Assembly (NCBI GenBank): GCA_016714975.1
Contig: JADKBR010000001.1
Coordinates: forward strand, 620,001-684,000
Source: Candidatus Dechloromonas phosphorivorans
GTDB taxonomy: Bacteria > Pseudomonadota > Gammaproteobacteria > Burkholderiales > Rhodocyclaceae
Reading direction: 5' to 3'
Length of the DNA: 64,000 nt
Part shown: in pieces, positions 53,505 through 61,769 of the stretch
Position numbering within the stretch: position 1 is the stretch's first letter
How the letters are laid out: each line of letters begins with the position of its first letter
Position numbers and translations under genes: made by a program
Notes under the pieces: model-generated
What the model was told of the DNA's origin: nothing
The model's input: the letters and a program-made list of their open reading frames with translations, nothing else
Database searches by the model: none

Positions 53505-54299
53505 ATGATTTGGGAGGGCGCTTTCTTGAATACCTCGTTTGACCGGGCCAGCCAGTCCACCACCACCCCGAACATCCGCCGCGTGCCGGCCGGGCGGATT
53601 GCCTCCTGGCTGCAAGCCGGCTGGCGCGACCTGGCGGCCAACCCGATTCCCAGCCTGGCTTATGGACTGCTGTTCGGGATCGGCGGCGACCTCATCCTGC
53701 TTGCCAGTCTCGGCCGCCCTCACCTGTTCACGGCAGCGCTCTCCGGATTTTTTCTGCTCGCGCCGTTGCTCGCCGTCGGCCTTTATGAATTGAGCCGCCA
53801 GCATGCGGCGGGAACCCGCCCCACTTTCATTGATTCACTCCAGGCCTTTCGCGGCAACGGCCGGTCGATTGCGCTGTTCGGCCTGGCGCTGGGAACGATC
53901 ACCCTGATCTGGGAACGCGCCTCGGAGATCGGCTTCAAATTGCTCGGCGGCGCACACGGGGACAACATCAAGCAGTTCATTTCCGAAGCGGTCGCCAACA
54001 GCGACAATACGGTTTTCCTGATTCTCTGGTTCGCCCTCGGCGGCTCGCTAGCCTTGGTCACCTATGCTTTCAGCATCGTCACGGTGCCGCTGATGGTCGA
54101 CCGCAACGCCAACTTCGTCACGGCGGTTCTCGCCAGCCTCGAGGCCTTTGCCGCCAACACCCTGACGTTACTGATCTGGGGAGCAACCATTGTCGTGCTG
54201 ACGCTGCTCGGATTTGTGACGCTGCTCTTCGGGCTGGTCGTCATCATGCCCGTTCTTGGTCATGCTTCCTGGCATGCCTATCGCGACCTTGTGGAATGA
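53505..54299 (+). CDS. DUF2189 family integral membrane protein
   Basis: A 264-residue protein. The DUF2189 signature near the N-terminus is RIASWLQAGWRDLAANPIPS followed by LAYGLLFGIGGDLIL. About six helices follow, including LTLLIWGATIVVLTLLGFVT and LLFGLVVIMPVLGHASWHAY. Members are sometimes near cytochrome oxidase genes, but function is unknown. It may start at ATG 53505 or TTG 53526. It lies 46 bases after purC and 55 before prlC. Confidence 0.85.
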   Translation: MIWEGAFLNTSFDRASQSTTTPNIRRVPAGRIASWLQAGWRDLAANPIPSLAYGLLFGIGGDLILLASLGRPHLFTAALSGFFLLAPLLAVGLYELSRQHAAGTRPTFIDSLQAFRGNGRSIALFGLALGTITLIWERASEIGFKLLGGAHGDNIKQFISEAVANSDNTVFLILWFALGGSLALVTYAFSIVTVPLMVDRNANFVTAVLASLEAFAANTLTLLIWGATIVVLTLLGFVTLLFGLVVIMPVLGHASWHAYRDLVE

Positions 54300-54354
54300 G
54301 TACACCAGCCAACCCGACGGGTGCTGATGCCATCCGTTTTTCCTGCCTGAAGAA

Positions 54355-56409
54355 ATGAACGCCACCAATCCCCTTCTCGATTTCTCGGACCTGCCGCGCT
54401 TCGACCTCGTCCAACCCGAACATGTCAAACCGGCCGTCGAATCACTGTTGACCGCAGGACGCGAGCTGATTTTCCTTCTCACCGAAGAAGCCACGCCCGC
54501 CACCTGGAAGGATTTCGCCGGCGCGCTGGCCGAGGGACTCGAACCACTTGGTCGTGCCTGGGGCATCGTCGGTCACCTGCATTCGGTCAACGATGTGCCG
54601 GCCTGGCGCGAGGCATACAACGAGATGCTGCCGGAAGTATCGCGCTTCTACGCCGAACTCGGCCAGAACCTGAAGCTGTTCGAGAAGTACAAGGCAGTGC
54701 GCGCTAGCAGCAAATATGCGACGCTCACCCGCGAGCAGAAAAGGGTCGTCGACAATGAAATCCGTGATTTCCGCCTGAGCGGCGCCGAATTGCCCGAAGA
54801 CCAGAAGCCGCGCTTCCAGGCCATCTCGGAAGAGTTGTCGCATCTCTCGGCCAAGTTCGCCGAAAACCTGCTCGATGCAACCAACGCCTTTGTCGAAGTC
54901 GTCAGCGACGAGACCCTGCTTTCCGGACTGCCTGACGACATCAAACAAGCCGCCAAGGCCGCCGCCGAGAAGGCCGGCGTCACCGGCTGGCGCTTCAGCC
55001 TGCAGGCCCCCTCCTACGGCCCAGTGATGCAGTACGCCGACAACCGCGACCTACGCACCCGCATGTACCGTGCCTACGCTATTCGCGCCGCCGAGTTCCA
55101 CGACAGCAGCAATCAGCCGGAATGGGACAACACGCCGGTCATCCAGCGCATGCTGGAACTGCGCCGGGAAGAGGCGAGGATGCTCGGCTTCGACAATTTC
55201 GCCGAGGTCTCGCTGGCACCCAAGATGGCCGACACGCCGCACCAGGTACTGGCTTTCCTGCGTGAACTGGCGGCCAAGGCCCGGCCTTTTGCCGAAAGGG
55301 ACATCGCCGAGTTGCGCGCATTCGCCAGCGATGAGCTCGCGATCGCCGACTTCCAGCCCTGGGATGCTGCCTACGCTTCCGAAAAGCTGTTGCAGAAGCG
55401 CTACGCCTTCTCCGAACAGGAAGTGAAACAGTATTTCACCGAACCTGGGGTGCTGGCGGGGCTGTTCTTGGTCATCGAGAGCCTCTTCAACGTCAGGGTC
55501 AAGCCGGACACGGCGCCGGTCTGGCATGAAGACGTCCGCTTCTACCGGCTGGAAACCCTGGCCGGCAAACTCGTCGGCCAGTTTTACCTCGACCTCTACG
55601 CGCGCGAGACCAAGCGCGGCGGCGCCTGGATGGACGAAGCCCGCGCCCGGCACCGCAGCGCCGGCGGCATCCAGAAGCCGATCGCCTTCCTGAACTGCAA
55701 TTTCGCCCGCCCGGTCGGCGACAAGCCGGGCACCTTGACGCACGACGAAGTCATCACACTCTTTCACGAGACCGGCCACGGCCTGCACCATCTGCTGACG
55801 CGCGGCGAGGAACTGGGCGTTTCCGGCATCCACGGCGTCGAGTGGGATGCTGTCGAACTGCCGTCGCAGTTCATGGAGAACTACTGCTGGGAATGGCGGG
55901 TACTGCAGGGCATGACGGTACACGTGGATAGCGGCGCCCCGCTGCCGCGCGACCTGTTCGACAAGATGCTGGCGGCGAAGAACTTCCAGAGCGGGATGAT
56001 GGCACTGCGCCAGATCGAGTTCTCGCTGTTCGACATGCTGCTGCATTCGGAATTCGATCCTGACGGGCCGTCGAGCGTGATGGACCTGCTCAATACCGTC
56101 CGCAGGGAAGTCGCCGTCCTTTTCCCACCCGAATGGCACCGCTTTCCGAACAGCTTCTCGCATATTTTTGCCGGCGGTTACGGCGCCGGCTACTTCAGCT
56201 ACAAGTGGGCCGAGGTGCTTTCCGCTGACGCTTACGCGGCCTTCGAGGAAGCCGGCGACCCGTTCGACGCCACGGTTGGCAAGCGCTTCCTCGACGAGAT
56301 TCTGGCGGTCGGCGGCTCGCGCCCGGCGATCGAATCGTTCACGGCATTTCGCGGACGCGAGCCGCGGGCTGATGCATTGCTGCGTCACAGCGGTATGATT
56401 ACAGCGTAA
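54355..56409 (+). CDS. prlC: Oligopeptidase A (M3 family zinc metallopeptidase)
   Basis: A 684-residue cytosolic peptidase that degrades short peptides, including cleaved signal peptides. The zinc site HETGH is at residues 471-475, with the third ligand Glu508 in SQFMENYCWEW. The N-terminus NPLLDFSDLPRFDLVQPEHV is typical of OpdA. The length is normal. It is 23 bases upstream of the DUF4124-glutaredoxin gene, likely the same transcript. Confidence 0.95.
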   Translation: MNATNPLLDFSDLPRFDLVQPEHVKPAVESLLTAGRELIFLLTEEATPATWKDFAGALAEGLEPLGRAWGIVGHLHSVNDVPAWREAYNEMLPEVSRFYAELGQNLKLFEKYKAVRASSKYATLTREQKRVVDNEIRDFRLSGAELPEDQKPRFQAISEELSHLSAKFAENLLDATNAFVEVVSDETLLSGLPDDIKQAAKAAAEKAGVTGWRFSLQAPSYGPVMQYADNRDLRTRMYRAYAIRAAEFHDSSNQPEWDNTPVIQRMLELRREEARMLGFDNFAEVSLAPKMADTPHQVLAFLRELAAKARPFAERDIAELRAFASDELAIADFQPWDAAYASEKLLQKRYAFSEQEVKQYFTEPGVLAGLFLVIESLFNVRVKPDTAPVWHEDVRFYRLETLAGKLVGQFYLDLYARETKRGGAWMDEARARHRSAGGIQKPIAFLNCNFARPVGDKPGTLTHDEVITLFHETGHGLHHLLTRGEELGVSGIHGVEWDAVELPSQFMENYCWEWRVLQGMTVHVDSGAPLPRDLFDKMLAAKNFQSGMMALRQIEFSLFDMLLHSEFDPDGPSSVMDLLNTVRREVAVLFPPEWHRFPNSFSHIFAGGYGAGYFSYKWAEVLSADAYAAFEEAGDPFDATVGKRFLDEILAVGGSRPAIESFTAFRGREPRADALLRHSGMITA

Positions 56410-56432
56410 GCAATTGCCGAGGGAGAAAGAAG

Positions 56433-56921
56433 ATGCGCCGCCTGCTCGTTCTATGCCTGGCCTTGTCCAGCCTTGCTGTTTCCGCCGAGACCTACCGCTG
56501 GGTCGATCCGCAGGGTCGCACCGTCATCTCCGACACCCCGCCCCCGGGCCGCGCCCGCGACGTCAGCAAATCAGGGGCCGGCGGCCCGAACACCGACAAC
56601 CAGCCCTATGCGGTCCGCCTAGCAGCCGAGAACTATCCGGTCATCCTCTATACGTCGGCCGACTGCACCAAGGAGTGCAAGGATGCGCGCGACCTGCTCA
56701 ACAGCCGCGGCGTGCCCTTCTCCGAAAGGATGGTGCAGAAACAGGAAGACGTCGATGAGTTGAAACAGCTCGTCGGCGACACCTTCGTACCGGCGCTCAA
56801 GGTCGGCAAGCAGAGTTTCCGCGGCTTCGAAGCGGGAGCCTACAACAATCTGCTCGATCTCGCCGGCTATCCGAAGACCGCGGCCTACGGCACCAAGCCG
56901 TCCGGCGGCCTGGCGAAGTGA
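56433..56921 (+). CDS. DUF4124-glutaredoxin-like envelope protein
   Basis: A 162-residue protein: a signal peptide MRRLLVLCLALSSLAVSA, a DUF4124 domain (ETYRWVDPQGRTVISDTPPP) and a C-terminal thioredoxin-fold domain (PVILYTSADCTKECKDARDL, FVPALKVGKQSFRGFEAGAY). The active-site motif is C-T-K-E-C rather than CPYC, with three residues between the cysteines. The likely periplasmic location is inferred from the signal peptide. Its stop overlaps the xthA start. Confidence 0.87.
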   Translation: MRRLLVLCLALSSLAVSAETYRWVDPQGRTVISDTPPPGRARDVSKSGAGGPNTDNQPYAVRLAAENYPVILYTSADCTKECKDARDLLNSRGVPFSERMVQKQEDVDELKQLVGDTFVPALKVGKQSFRGFEAGAYNNLLDLAGYPKTAAYGTKPSGGLAK

Positions 56922-57682
56922 AGATCGCGAGCTGGAACGTAAATTCGCTGAAGGTGCGCCTGCCGCAGCTGCTCGACTGGCTGGCTGATCAACAACCCGA
57001 TGTCCTGTGCCTGCAGGAAACCAAGCTTGAGGATCACAACTTTCCGCGCGCCGAGATCGAGGCGGCTGGCTATCAGGTCGCCTTTTCCGGGCAGAAGACC
57101 TATAACGGAGTCGCCCTGCTCGCCCGCCAGCCGCTCAAGGACGTGATCTGCGGCAACCCCTGCTTTCACGACGAGCAGAAACGGCTGATTGCCGGCACCG
57201 TCGGCGATGTCCGCGTCATCTGCGCCTACATCCCGAATGGCCAGGCGGTCGGCAGTGAAAAGTACGATTACAAGCTGCGCTGGCTCGATGCCCTGACCGG
57301 GTGGCTGGCGGATGAGATTGCCGCGCACCCGAACCTGGCGCTGTGCGGCGACTACAACATCGCGCCCGACGACCGCGACGTTCATGATCCGAATGCCTGG
57401 GCCGGCCAGATCCTCTGTTCGGAACCCGAACGCAGCGCCTTCCAGCGCCTGCTCGGTCTCGGCCTCGAGGACACTTTCCGACTGTTCGCGCAGCCCGAGA
57501 AGACCTTCTCGTGGTGGGACTACCGCATGCTGGGTTTCCAGAAGAACCTCGGTCTGCGCATCGACCACGTGCTGCTTTCAACTGCCCTGGCAACGCGGTG
57601 CACGGCAGCCGGCATCGACCGCGCGCCGCGCAAGCGCGAGCGCCCCTCGGACCATGCCCCGGTCTGGGCTAGCATTGCCTGA
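56918..57682 (+). CDS. xthA: Exodeoxyribonuclease III
   Basis: A 254-residue AP endonuclease/3'-5' exonuclease of base excision repair. Motifs: MKIASWNVNSLKVRLPQLLD, VLCLQETKLED, GDYNIAPDDRDVHDP, FSWWDYRMLGF, and the catalytic RIDHVLLS and SDHAPVWA. The start is GTG at 56918, overlapping the previous stop as GTGA, so translation is coupled. Confidence 0.96.
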   Translation: MKIASWNVNSLKVRLPQLLDWLADQQPDVLCLQETKLEDHNFPRAEIEAAGYQVAFSGQKTYNGVALLARQPLKDVICGNPCFHDEQKRLIAGTVGDVRVICAYIPNGQAVGSEKYDYKLRWLDALTGWLADEIAAHPNLALCGDYNIAPDDRDVHDPNAWAGQILCSEPERSAFQRLLGLGLEDTFRLFAQPEKTFSWWDYRMLGFQKNLGLRIDHVLLSTALATRCTAAGIDRAPRKRERPSDHAPVWASIA

Positions 57683-57686
57683 AATC

Positions 57687-58352
57687 ATGCTGGACACGGT
57701 CGACCGGGAAAGTCTGCTGAATCTGTACCCCGCTCTGGCCGGCCTGCCGGACGAGCGACTGGATGCGCTGCTCCGTCTGGCTGCGCTGGAACTCCCGGCC
57801 GGGAGCCCGCTCTTTGCCGAGCATCAGCCCTGCCAGGGGTTCCCGCTGTTGCTCGCAGGCAGCATCCGCGTGGTCAAGCAATCGGCGACCGGCCGCGAAC
57901 TGATGTTGTACCGCGTTGCACCCGGCGGCTCCTGCATCATCACGTCGAGCTGCCTGCTCGGGCGCAGCGACTACAATGCCCTTGGCATCGCCGAGACGCC
58001 ACTGCGACTGCTGCTTGTGCCGGCGCCGGCTTTCGCTCAACTCATGCTCGACCACGAACCGTTTCGCGACTTCGTGTTTCACCTCTTTGCCGAGCGCATC
58101 GCCGAACTGATGCAACTGGTCGAGGAGGTTGCTTTCAGTCGCCTCGACCGGCGACTCGCCAGGCTGATCGTGGCCCAGGACAAGCCGGTTCTGAATGTCA
58201 CCCACCAGCAGTTGGCCGATGAACTGGGCAGCGTCCGCGAAATCGTCAGCCGCCTGCTCAAGGGCTTTGCCGAACAGGGACTGGTGGCGCTTGGCCGCGA
58301 ACAACTGACGGTGACCGACCGCGCCGGCCTGCAGAAAATCGCTGCTCTGTGA
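57687..58352 (+). CDS. Crp/Fnr family transcriptional regulator
   Basis: A 221-residue regulator with a cyclic-nucleotide-binding fold (about 15-125) and a C-terminal winged helix with THQQLADELGSVREIVSRLL. The sensor part has GGSCIITSSCLLG with two Cys but lacks the N-terminal cysteine cluster of FNR, so the signal may be something other than oxygen; not decidable here. It starts at ATG 57687, four bases after xthA. A CRP-type palindrome overlaps its stop codon and probably controls the next gene. Confidence 0.9.
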   Translation: MLDTVDRESLLNLYPALAGLPDERLDALLRLAALELPAGSPLFAEHQPCQGFPLLLAGSIRVVKQSATGRELMLYRVAPGGSCIITSSCLLGRSDYNALGIAETPLRLLLVPAPAFAQLMLDHEPFRDFVFHLFAERIAELMQLVEEVAFSRLDRRLARLIVAQDKPVLNVTHQQLADELGSVREIVSRLLKGFAEQGLVALGREQLTVTDRAGLQKIAAL

Positions 58353-58363
58353 CTCAGGTTACA
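58348..58363. promoter_or_regulatory. CRP/FNR-type operator at a class II position
   Basis: TGTGACTCAGGTTACA is a near-perfect dyad (TGTGAC-N4-GTTACA), one base from the CRP consensus TGTGA-N6-TCACA. It overlaps the regulator stop codon. Its centre at 58355.5 is 41.5 bases upstream of a start predicted from TACAAT at 58385-58390. Confidence 0.65.
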
Positions 58364-58384
58364 TACATGGTCCGTAGCCACCAC

Positions 58385-58390
58385 TACAAT
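58385..58390 (+). promoter_or_regulatory. -10 box of the DUF2892 gene
   Basis: TACAAT lies 36 bases upstream of the start codon, with no good -35 hexamer, as expected for a promoter activated by a bound CRP/FNR-family protein. Confidence 0.55.
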
Positions 58391-58425
58391 GAACCTCGTA
58401 ATCACAACCTGATGGAGAACTGATC

Positions 58426-58614
58426 ATGAAAATCAATGTTGGCGGAATCGACAAGATCCTGCGTATCACCGTGGGTCTAGCGTTGATTGCCTGGGCTCTG
58501 GCGGGCGGCCCGGTGTGGGCCTGGGTCGGCGTCGTTCCCCTGGCGACCGGCGCCATAGGCTGGTGTCCGGCCTACAACCTGTTCGGCATGAACACCTGCC
58601 CGACCAGGAAATAG
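58426..58614 (+). CDS. DUF2892 small membrane protein
   Basis: A 62-residue protein with MKINVGGIDKILRITVGLAL then helices ALIAWALAGGPVWAWVGVVP and LATGAIGWCPAYNLFGMNTC. The GWCPAY..FG.NTC motif is the DUF2892 (YgaP-tail) signature. Such proteins often sit next to Crp/Fnr regulators or rhodaneses. Function unknown. A GGAG site precedes the ATG, and a strong terminator follows. Confidence 0.9.
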   Translation: MKINVGGIDKILRITVGLALIAWALAGGPVWAWVGVVPLATGAIGWCPAYNLFGMNTCPTRK

Positions 58615-58632
58615 GCGGGCTCACCGTCCGCG

Positions 58633-58659
58633 AAAAACCCGCCGGCGGCGGGTTTTTTT
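58633..58659. terminator. Bidirectional terminator between DUF2892 gene and rsmA
   Basis: AAAAACCCGCC and GGCGGGTTTTTTT pair around a short GGC loop. The T tract exists on both strands; it overlaps the last two bases of the rsmA stop codon, so it can serve both converging genes. Confidence 0.9.
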
Positions 58660-59464
58660 ATGTCACCGGCGAAGTCGGTGATGGTATCCCTTGCGGACAT
58701 GTCAGATAGTTGGCGATGCGCACGTAATCGGCCACTGGGACGTCTTCGGCGCGCAGCGTCGGGACGATGCCGAGGTCGGCAAACCCGGCATCGCCCAAGA
58801 TGCCCTTGAGGGTATTGCGCAGCATCTTCCGGCGCTGGGAAAAGGCGGTCTGGACAACTATCGCCAGCTTTCCCGGGTCTCCCGCATCGAGTTCGGAGAC
58901 ATCCCTGGGGATCAGGCGCACGACCGCCGACCGGACCCTCGGCGGCGGGTCGAAACTCTCGGGCGGCACGTCAATCAGCCACTCGATGTGGAAGCGGTAC
59001 TGCAGCATGACCGAGATCCGGCTGAAATCGGAGTCGCCGGGCACGGCAACCATGCGCTCGACGACTTCCTTTTGCAGCATGAAATGCATGTCGCGAACGC
59101 TGCTCGCATACTCCGCCAAGTGAAACAGCAGAGGCGTCGAGATGTTGTACGGCAGATTGCCGACCAAGCGCAGATTGGTGCCGAGGGTGGCAAAGTTGAA
59201 GGCAAGCGCATCGCCTTCGTGGATCGTCATGCGCTCCCGAGTGTGCTGCCCTTTCAGACGGAATATCAGGTCGCGATCGATCTCGACGACGTGCAAGTGA
59301 TCGAGTCGCGCCAGCAGCGGCCCGGTAATCGCCCCCAGTCCGGGACCGATCTCGACCACCATGTCGCCACGCTGCGGGTTGATGACCGAAACGATGGCAC
59401 TGATGATGCTGCGGTCGACCAGAAAATTCTGGCCAAACCGCTTGCGGGCAACATGTCCTTTCAC
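58658..59464 (-). CDS. rsmA: 16S rRNA (adenine(1518)/(1519)-N6)-dimethyltransferase
   Basis: A 268-residue KsgA methyltransferase. Motifs: RKRFGQNFLVDRSIISAIV, the SAM site VVEIGPGLGAIT, the catalytic NLPYNISTPLLFHL, and RMVAVPGDSDFSRIS. It dimethylates two adenines in helix 45 of 16S rRNA. It overlaps the pdxA stop by four bases, completing the conserved lptD-surA-pdxA-rsmA order. Confidence 0.96.
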   Translation of the reverse strand: MKGHVARKRFGQNFLVDRSIISAIVSVINPQRGDMVVEIGPGLGAITGPLLARLDHLHVVEIDRDLIFRLKGQHTRERMTIHEGDALAFNFATLGTNLRLVGNLPYNISTPLLFHLAEYASSVRDMHFMLQKEVVERMVAVPGDSDFSRISVMLQYRFHIEWLIDVPPESFDPPPRVRSAVVRLIPRDVSELDAGDPGKLAIVVQTAFSQRRKMLRNTLKGILGDAGFADLGIVPTLRAEDVPVADYVRIANYLTCPQGIPSPTSPVT

Positions 59465-60457
59465 TGGACTGCAGATTTCCCGGCGGCCATGCGCTCCGCC
59501 TCGGCCAGCGCCGCGAACAGGCTGCCCGGATCGGCACCGCCCGTTCCAGCCAGTTGGAGCGCGGTGCCGTGGTCGACCGAGGTACGAATGACCGGCAAAC
59601 CCAATGTCACGTTGATGCCGTGGCCGAAGGTAGCGTACTTGAGCACCGTCAATCCCTGGTCATGGTACATCGCCAGAACGGCATCCCCCTGTCCCAACCG
59701 GGGTGGCGTGAACAGGGTATCGGCAGGATGCGGGCCGCTCACAAGCATGCCCTGTGCCCGCAGCTTTTCGAGAACCGGCGCGATCACCTCGATTTCCTCG
59801 GTACCCAGATAACCCCCTTCGCCGGCATGCGGGTTGAGCCCGGCGACCAGGATGCGCGGCGTCGCCAGCCCGTACCTTGCCCTGAGATCGGCGTTCAGAA
59901 TGTGCAGCGTGCGCTCCAGCAGATCCCGCGTGATCGCTGCCGGCACTTCCTTCAGAGGCAGGTGAGTCGTCGCCAGCGCGACACGCAGCGGGCCATTCCG
60001 GGTGCTGCCGGCGAGCATCATGACGACGAGCGGCGTGCCCGTCTTTTCGGCAAGATATTCGGTATGGCCGGTGAAACGGATGCCCGCTTCGTTGATGACG
60101 CCCTTGTGCACCGGCGCCGTGACCATCGCCGCAAACTCGCCGGAACGGCAGCCCGCCAGAGCGCGGTCAAGCAGCGCCAGGACGTAGGCAGCATTGGCGG
60201 GGTCGAGCCGGCCAGCCACGGAAGGAGTCGCAAGGGGAATGTGGAAGCAAATCGAGGCAATTGCGGTCGACCGGATTTTCCGGGTGAAAATCACGCAGGG
60301 CGACGTTCAGGCCGATCGCCGCAGCCCGTTCGGCAAGCAGGCCTCGGTCCCCGAGAATGACCGGCTGCGCCTCCCCCTGGCGACCAGCCAGACGCAGGCA
60401 GAGCTCCGGCCCGATTCCCGCCGGTTCGCCGCTGGTGACGGCGATGCGCACCGGCAC
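59461..60457 (-). pseudogene. pdxA: 4-hydroxythreonine-4-phosphate dehydrogenase gene, interrupted by an apparent 1-base insertion
   Basis: The N-terminal third (MPVRIAVTSGEPAGIGPELC..., from GTG 60457) and the C-terminal two thirds (HIPLATPSVAGRLDPANAAY onward, with VTAPVHKGVINEAG, ALNPHAGEGG-like GLNPHAGEGG, and MYHDQG) are in different frames. Removing one C of the CC pair opposite 60243-60244 joins them as CLDLLHIPLATPSVAG and gives 331 residues, the usual PdxA length. The enzyme acts in pyridoxal phosphate synthesis. The start GTG shares its first base with the surA stop TAG. Whether the insertion is real or a sequencing error cannot be told here. Confidence 0.88.
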
Positions 60458-61764
60458 TATTTCTCTTCGAGACGAATTTCGACGTAAGCGCGGTCGCGCG
60501 TCTGGCGCAGCCAGTCCTGATAGGCGTCATCAAGTTTGCGCTCGCGCAAGGCCTGCCGGGCAGCTGCCCGCTGACGCTCCTCGGACACATCGCGCTGGCG
60601 ACGCTCGAGAACCTGGATAACGTGCATGCCGAACGGTGACTGAACCACCGGGCTGAGCTCCTTGTCCTTCAGCGCATCCATCGCCCGCTCGAATTCGGGC
60701 ACCGTATCGCCCGGGCTGATCCAGCCGAGATCGCCTCCTTTGGCGGCGGAACCGTCCTGCGAATAGAGGCGCGCGAGCTCGGCAAAATCGCCGCCATTCA
60801 CCAGACGCTCGCGCAGGTTCTCCATCTTGCGGCGCGCCTCTGTCTCCGAAACCACTTCGTTGATCTTGATCAGGATGTGACGGGCGTGCGTCTGCTGTAT
60901 CGACGCCTGGCCTTTGCCGCCGCGCCGGCCCAGCAGTTTGACGATGTGAAATCCGGCCGAAGAACGCAGGAGGTCGCTGACTTCGCCAGGTTGCATGCGC
61001 ACTGCTGTCTCGGCGTAGAGCTGCGGCAGGCGGTCGAGCGGCCGCCAGCCCAGACTTCCCCCTTGAAGCGCATCCGGCGCATCGGAGAAAGTCGCCGTCA
61101 GTGCCGCAAAGTTTTCGCCAGCTTTCGCTCTCTTGAGCGCCTGCTCACCGCGCTGGCGCAATTTCTGCAGCTGTTCGGGACTCGCCGACTCCGGCGCCCG
61201 CAGCAGGATATGCGCAAGCTCATACTCCTCGCCACCGCCAATACTGGTCTGATTGGCCAGATACATGTCGACTTCGCCGTCGGAAATGACGATCTTGCTT
61301 TCCACCTCACGTTCGCGCAGGCGGACCATGGTCATTTCGCCCCGAATCTCCTCACGGAAAACTGCGTAGTTGATACCGTCCTTTTCCAGCGCCAGCCTGA
61401 ACTGCTGTGGCGTCATCTTGTTGTTCGCGGCGACACGGCCGATCGCCTGCTCAAGTTGGGCGTCATCCACCCTCAGCCCGGTTTCGCGGGCAAACTGTAT
61501 CTGGACGCGATCCATGATCATGCGCTCGAGCAACTGACGCTCAAGGACATCCTGTGGCGGTAGCGGCGTGCCCTGCTTCTTCAGTTGCTTAAGCGCGCTG
61601 TCAAGACGCGTTCGCAGGTCGTAGAGGGTGATGACCTCGTCACCCACTACGGCGACGATGCTATCGGCCTCCACCGGTTCCGCCGGCACCGCGCTGGCCG
61701 GCGACCAGTAGATGCCTGTCAGAAGCAGAACGAGGGCGAAAAGGGTGCGAATGGTTTGGCGCAT
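60457..61764 (-). CDS. surA: Periplasmic chaperone / peptidyl-prolyl isomerase SurA
   Basis: A 435-residue outer-membrane-protein chaperone. The signal peptide is MRQTIRTLFALVLLLTGIYW with cleavage after SPASA. The N-terminal chaperone domain has DSIVAVVGDEVITLYDLRTR. Two parvulin domains follow (ELAHILLRAPESASPEQLQK and ARHILIKINEVVSETEARRK). The C-terminal helix includes DWLRQTRDRAYVEIR. The ATG at 61764 begins the signal peptide; longer in-frame extensions run into lptD. Confidence 0.95.
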   Translation of the reverse strand: MRQTIRTLFALVLLLTGIYWSPASAVPAEPVEADSIVAVVGDEVITLYDLRTRLDSALKQLKKQGTPLPPQDVLERQLLERMIMDRVQIQFARETGLRVDDAQLEQAIGRVAANNKMTPQQFRLALEKDGINYAVFREEIRGEMTMVRLREREVESKIVISDGEVDMYLANQTSIGGGEEYELAHILLRAPESASPEQLQKLRQRGEQALKRAKAGENFAALTATFSDAPDALQGGSLGWRPLDRLPQLYAETAVRMQPGEVSDLLRSSAGFHIVKLLGRRGGKGQASIQQTHARHILIKINEVVSETEARRKMENLRERLVNGGDFAELARLYSQDGSAAKGGDLGWISPGDTVPEFERAMDALKDKELSPVVQSPFGMHVIQVLERRQRDVSEERQRAAARQALRERKLDDAYQDWLRQTRDRAYVEIRLEEK

Positions 61765-61769
61765 GGCGA

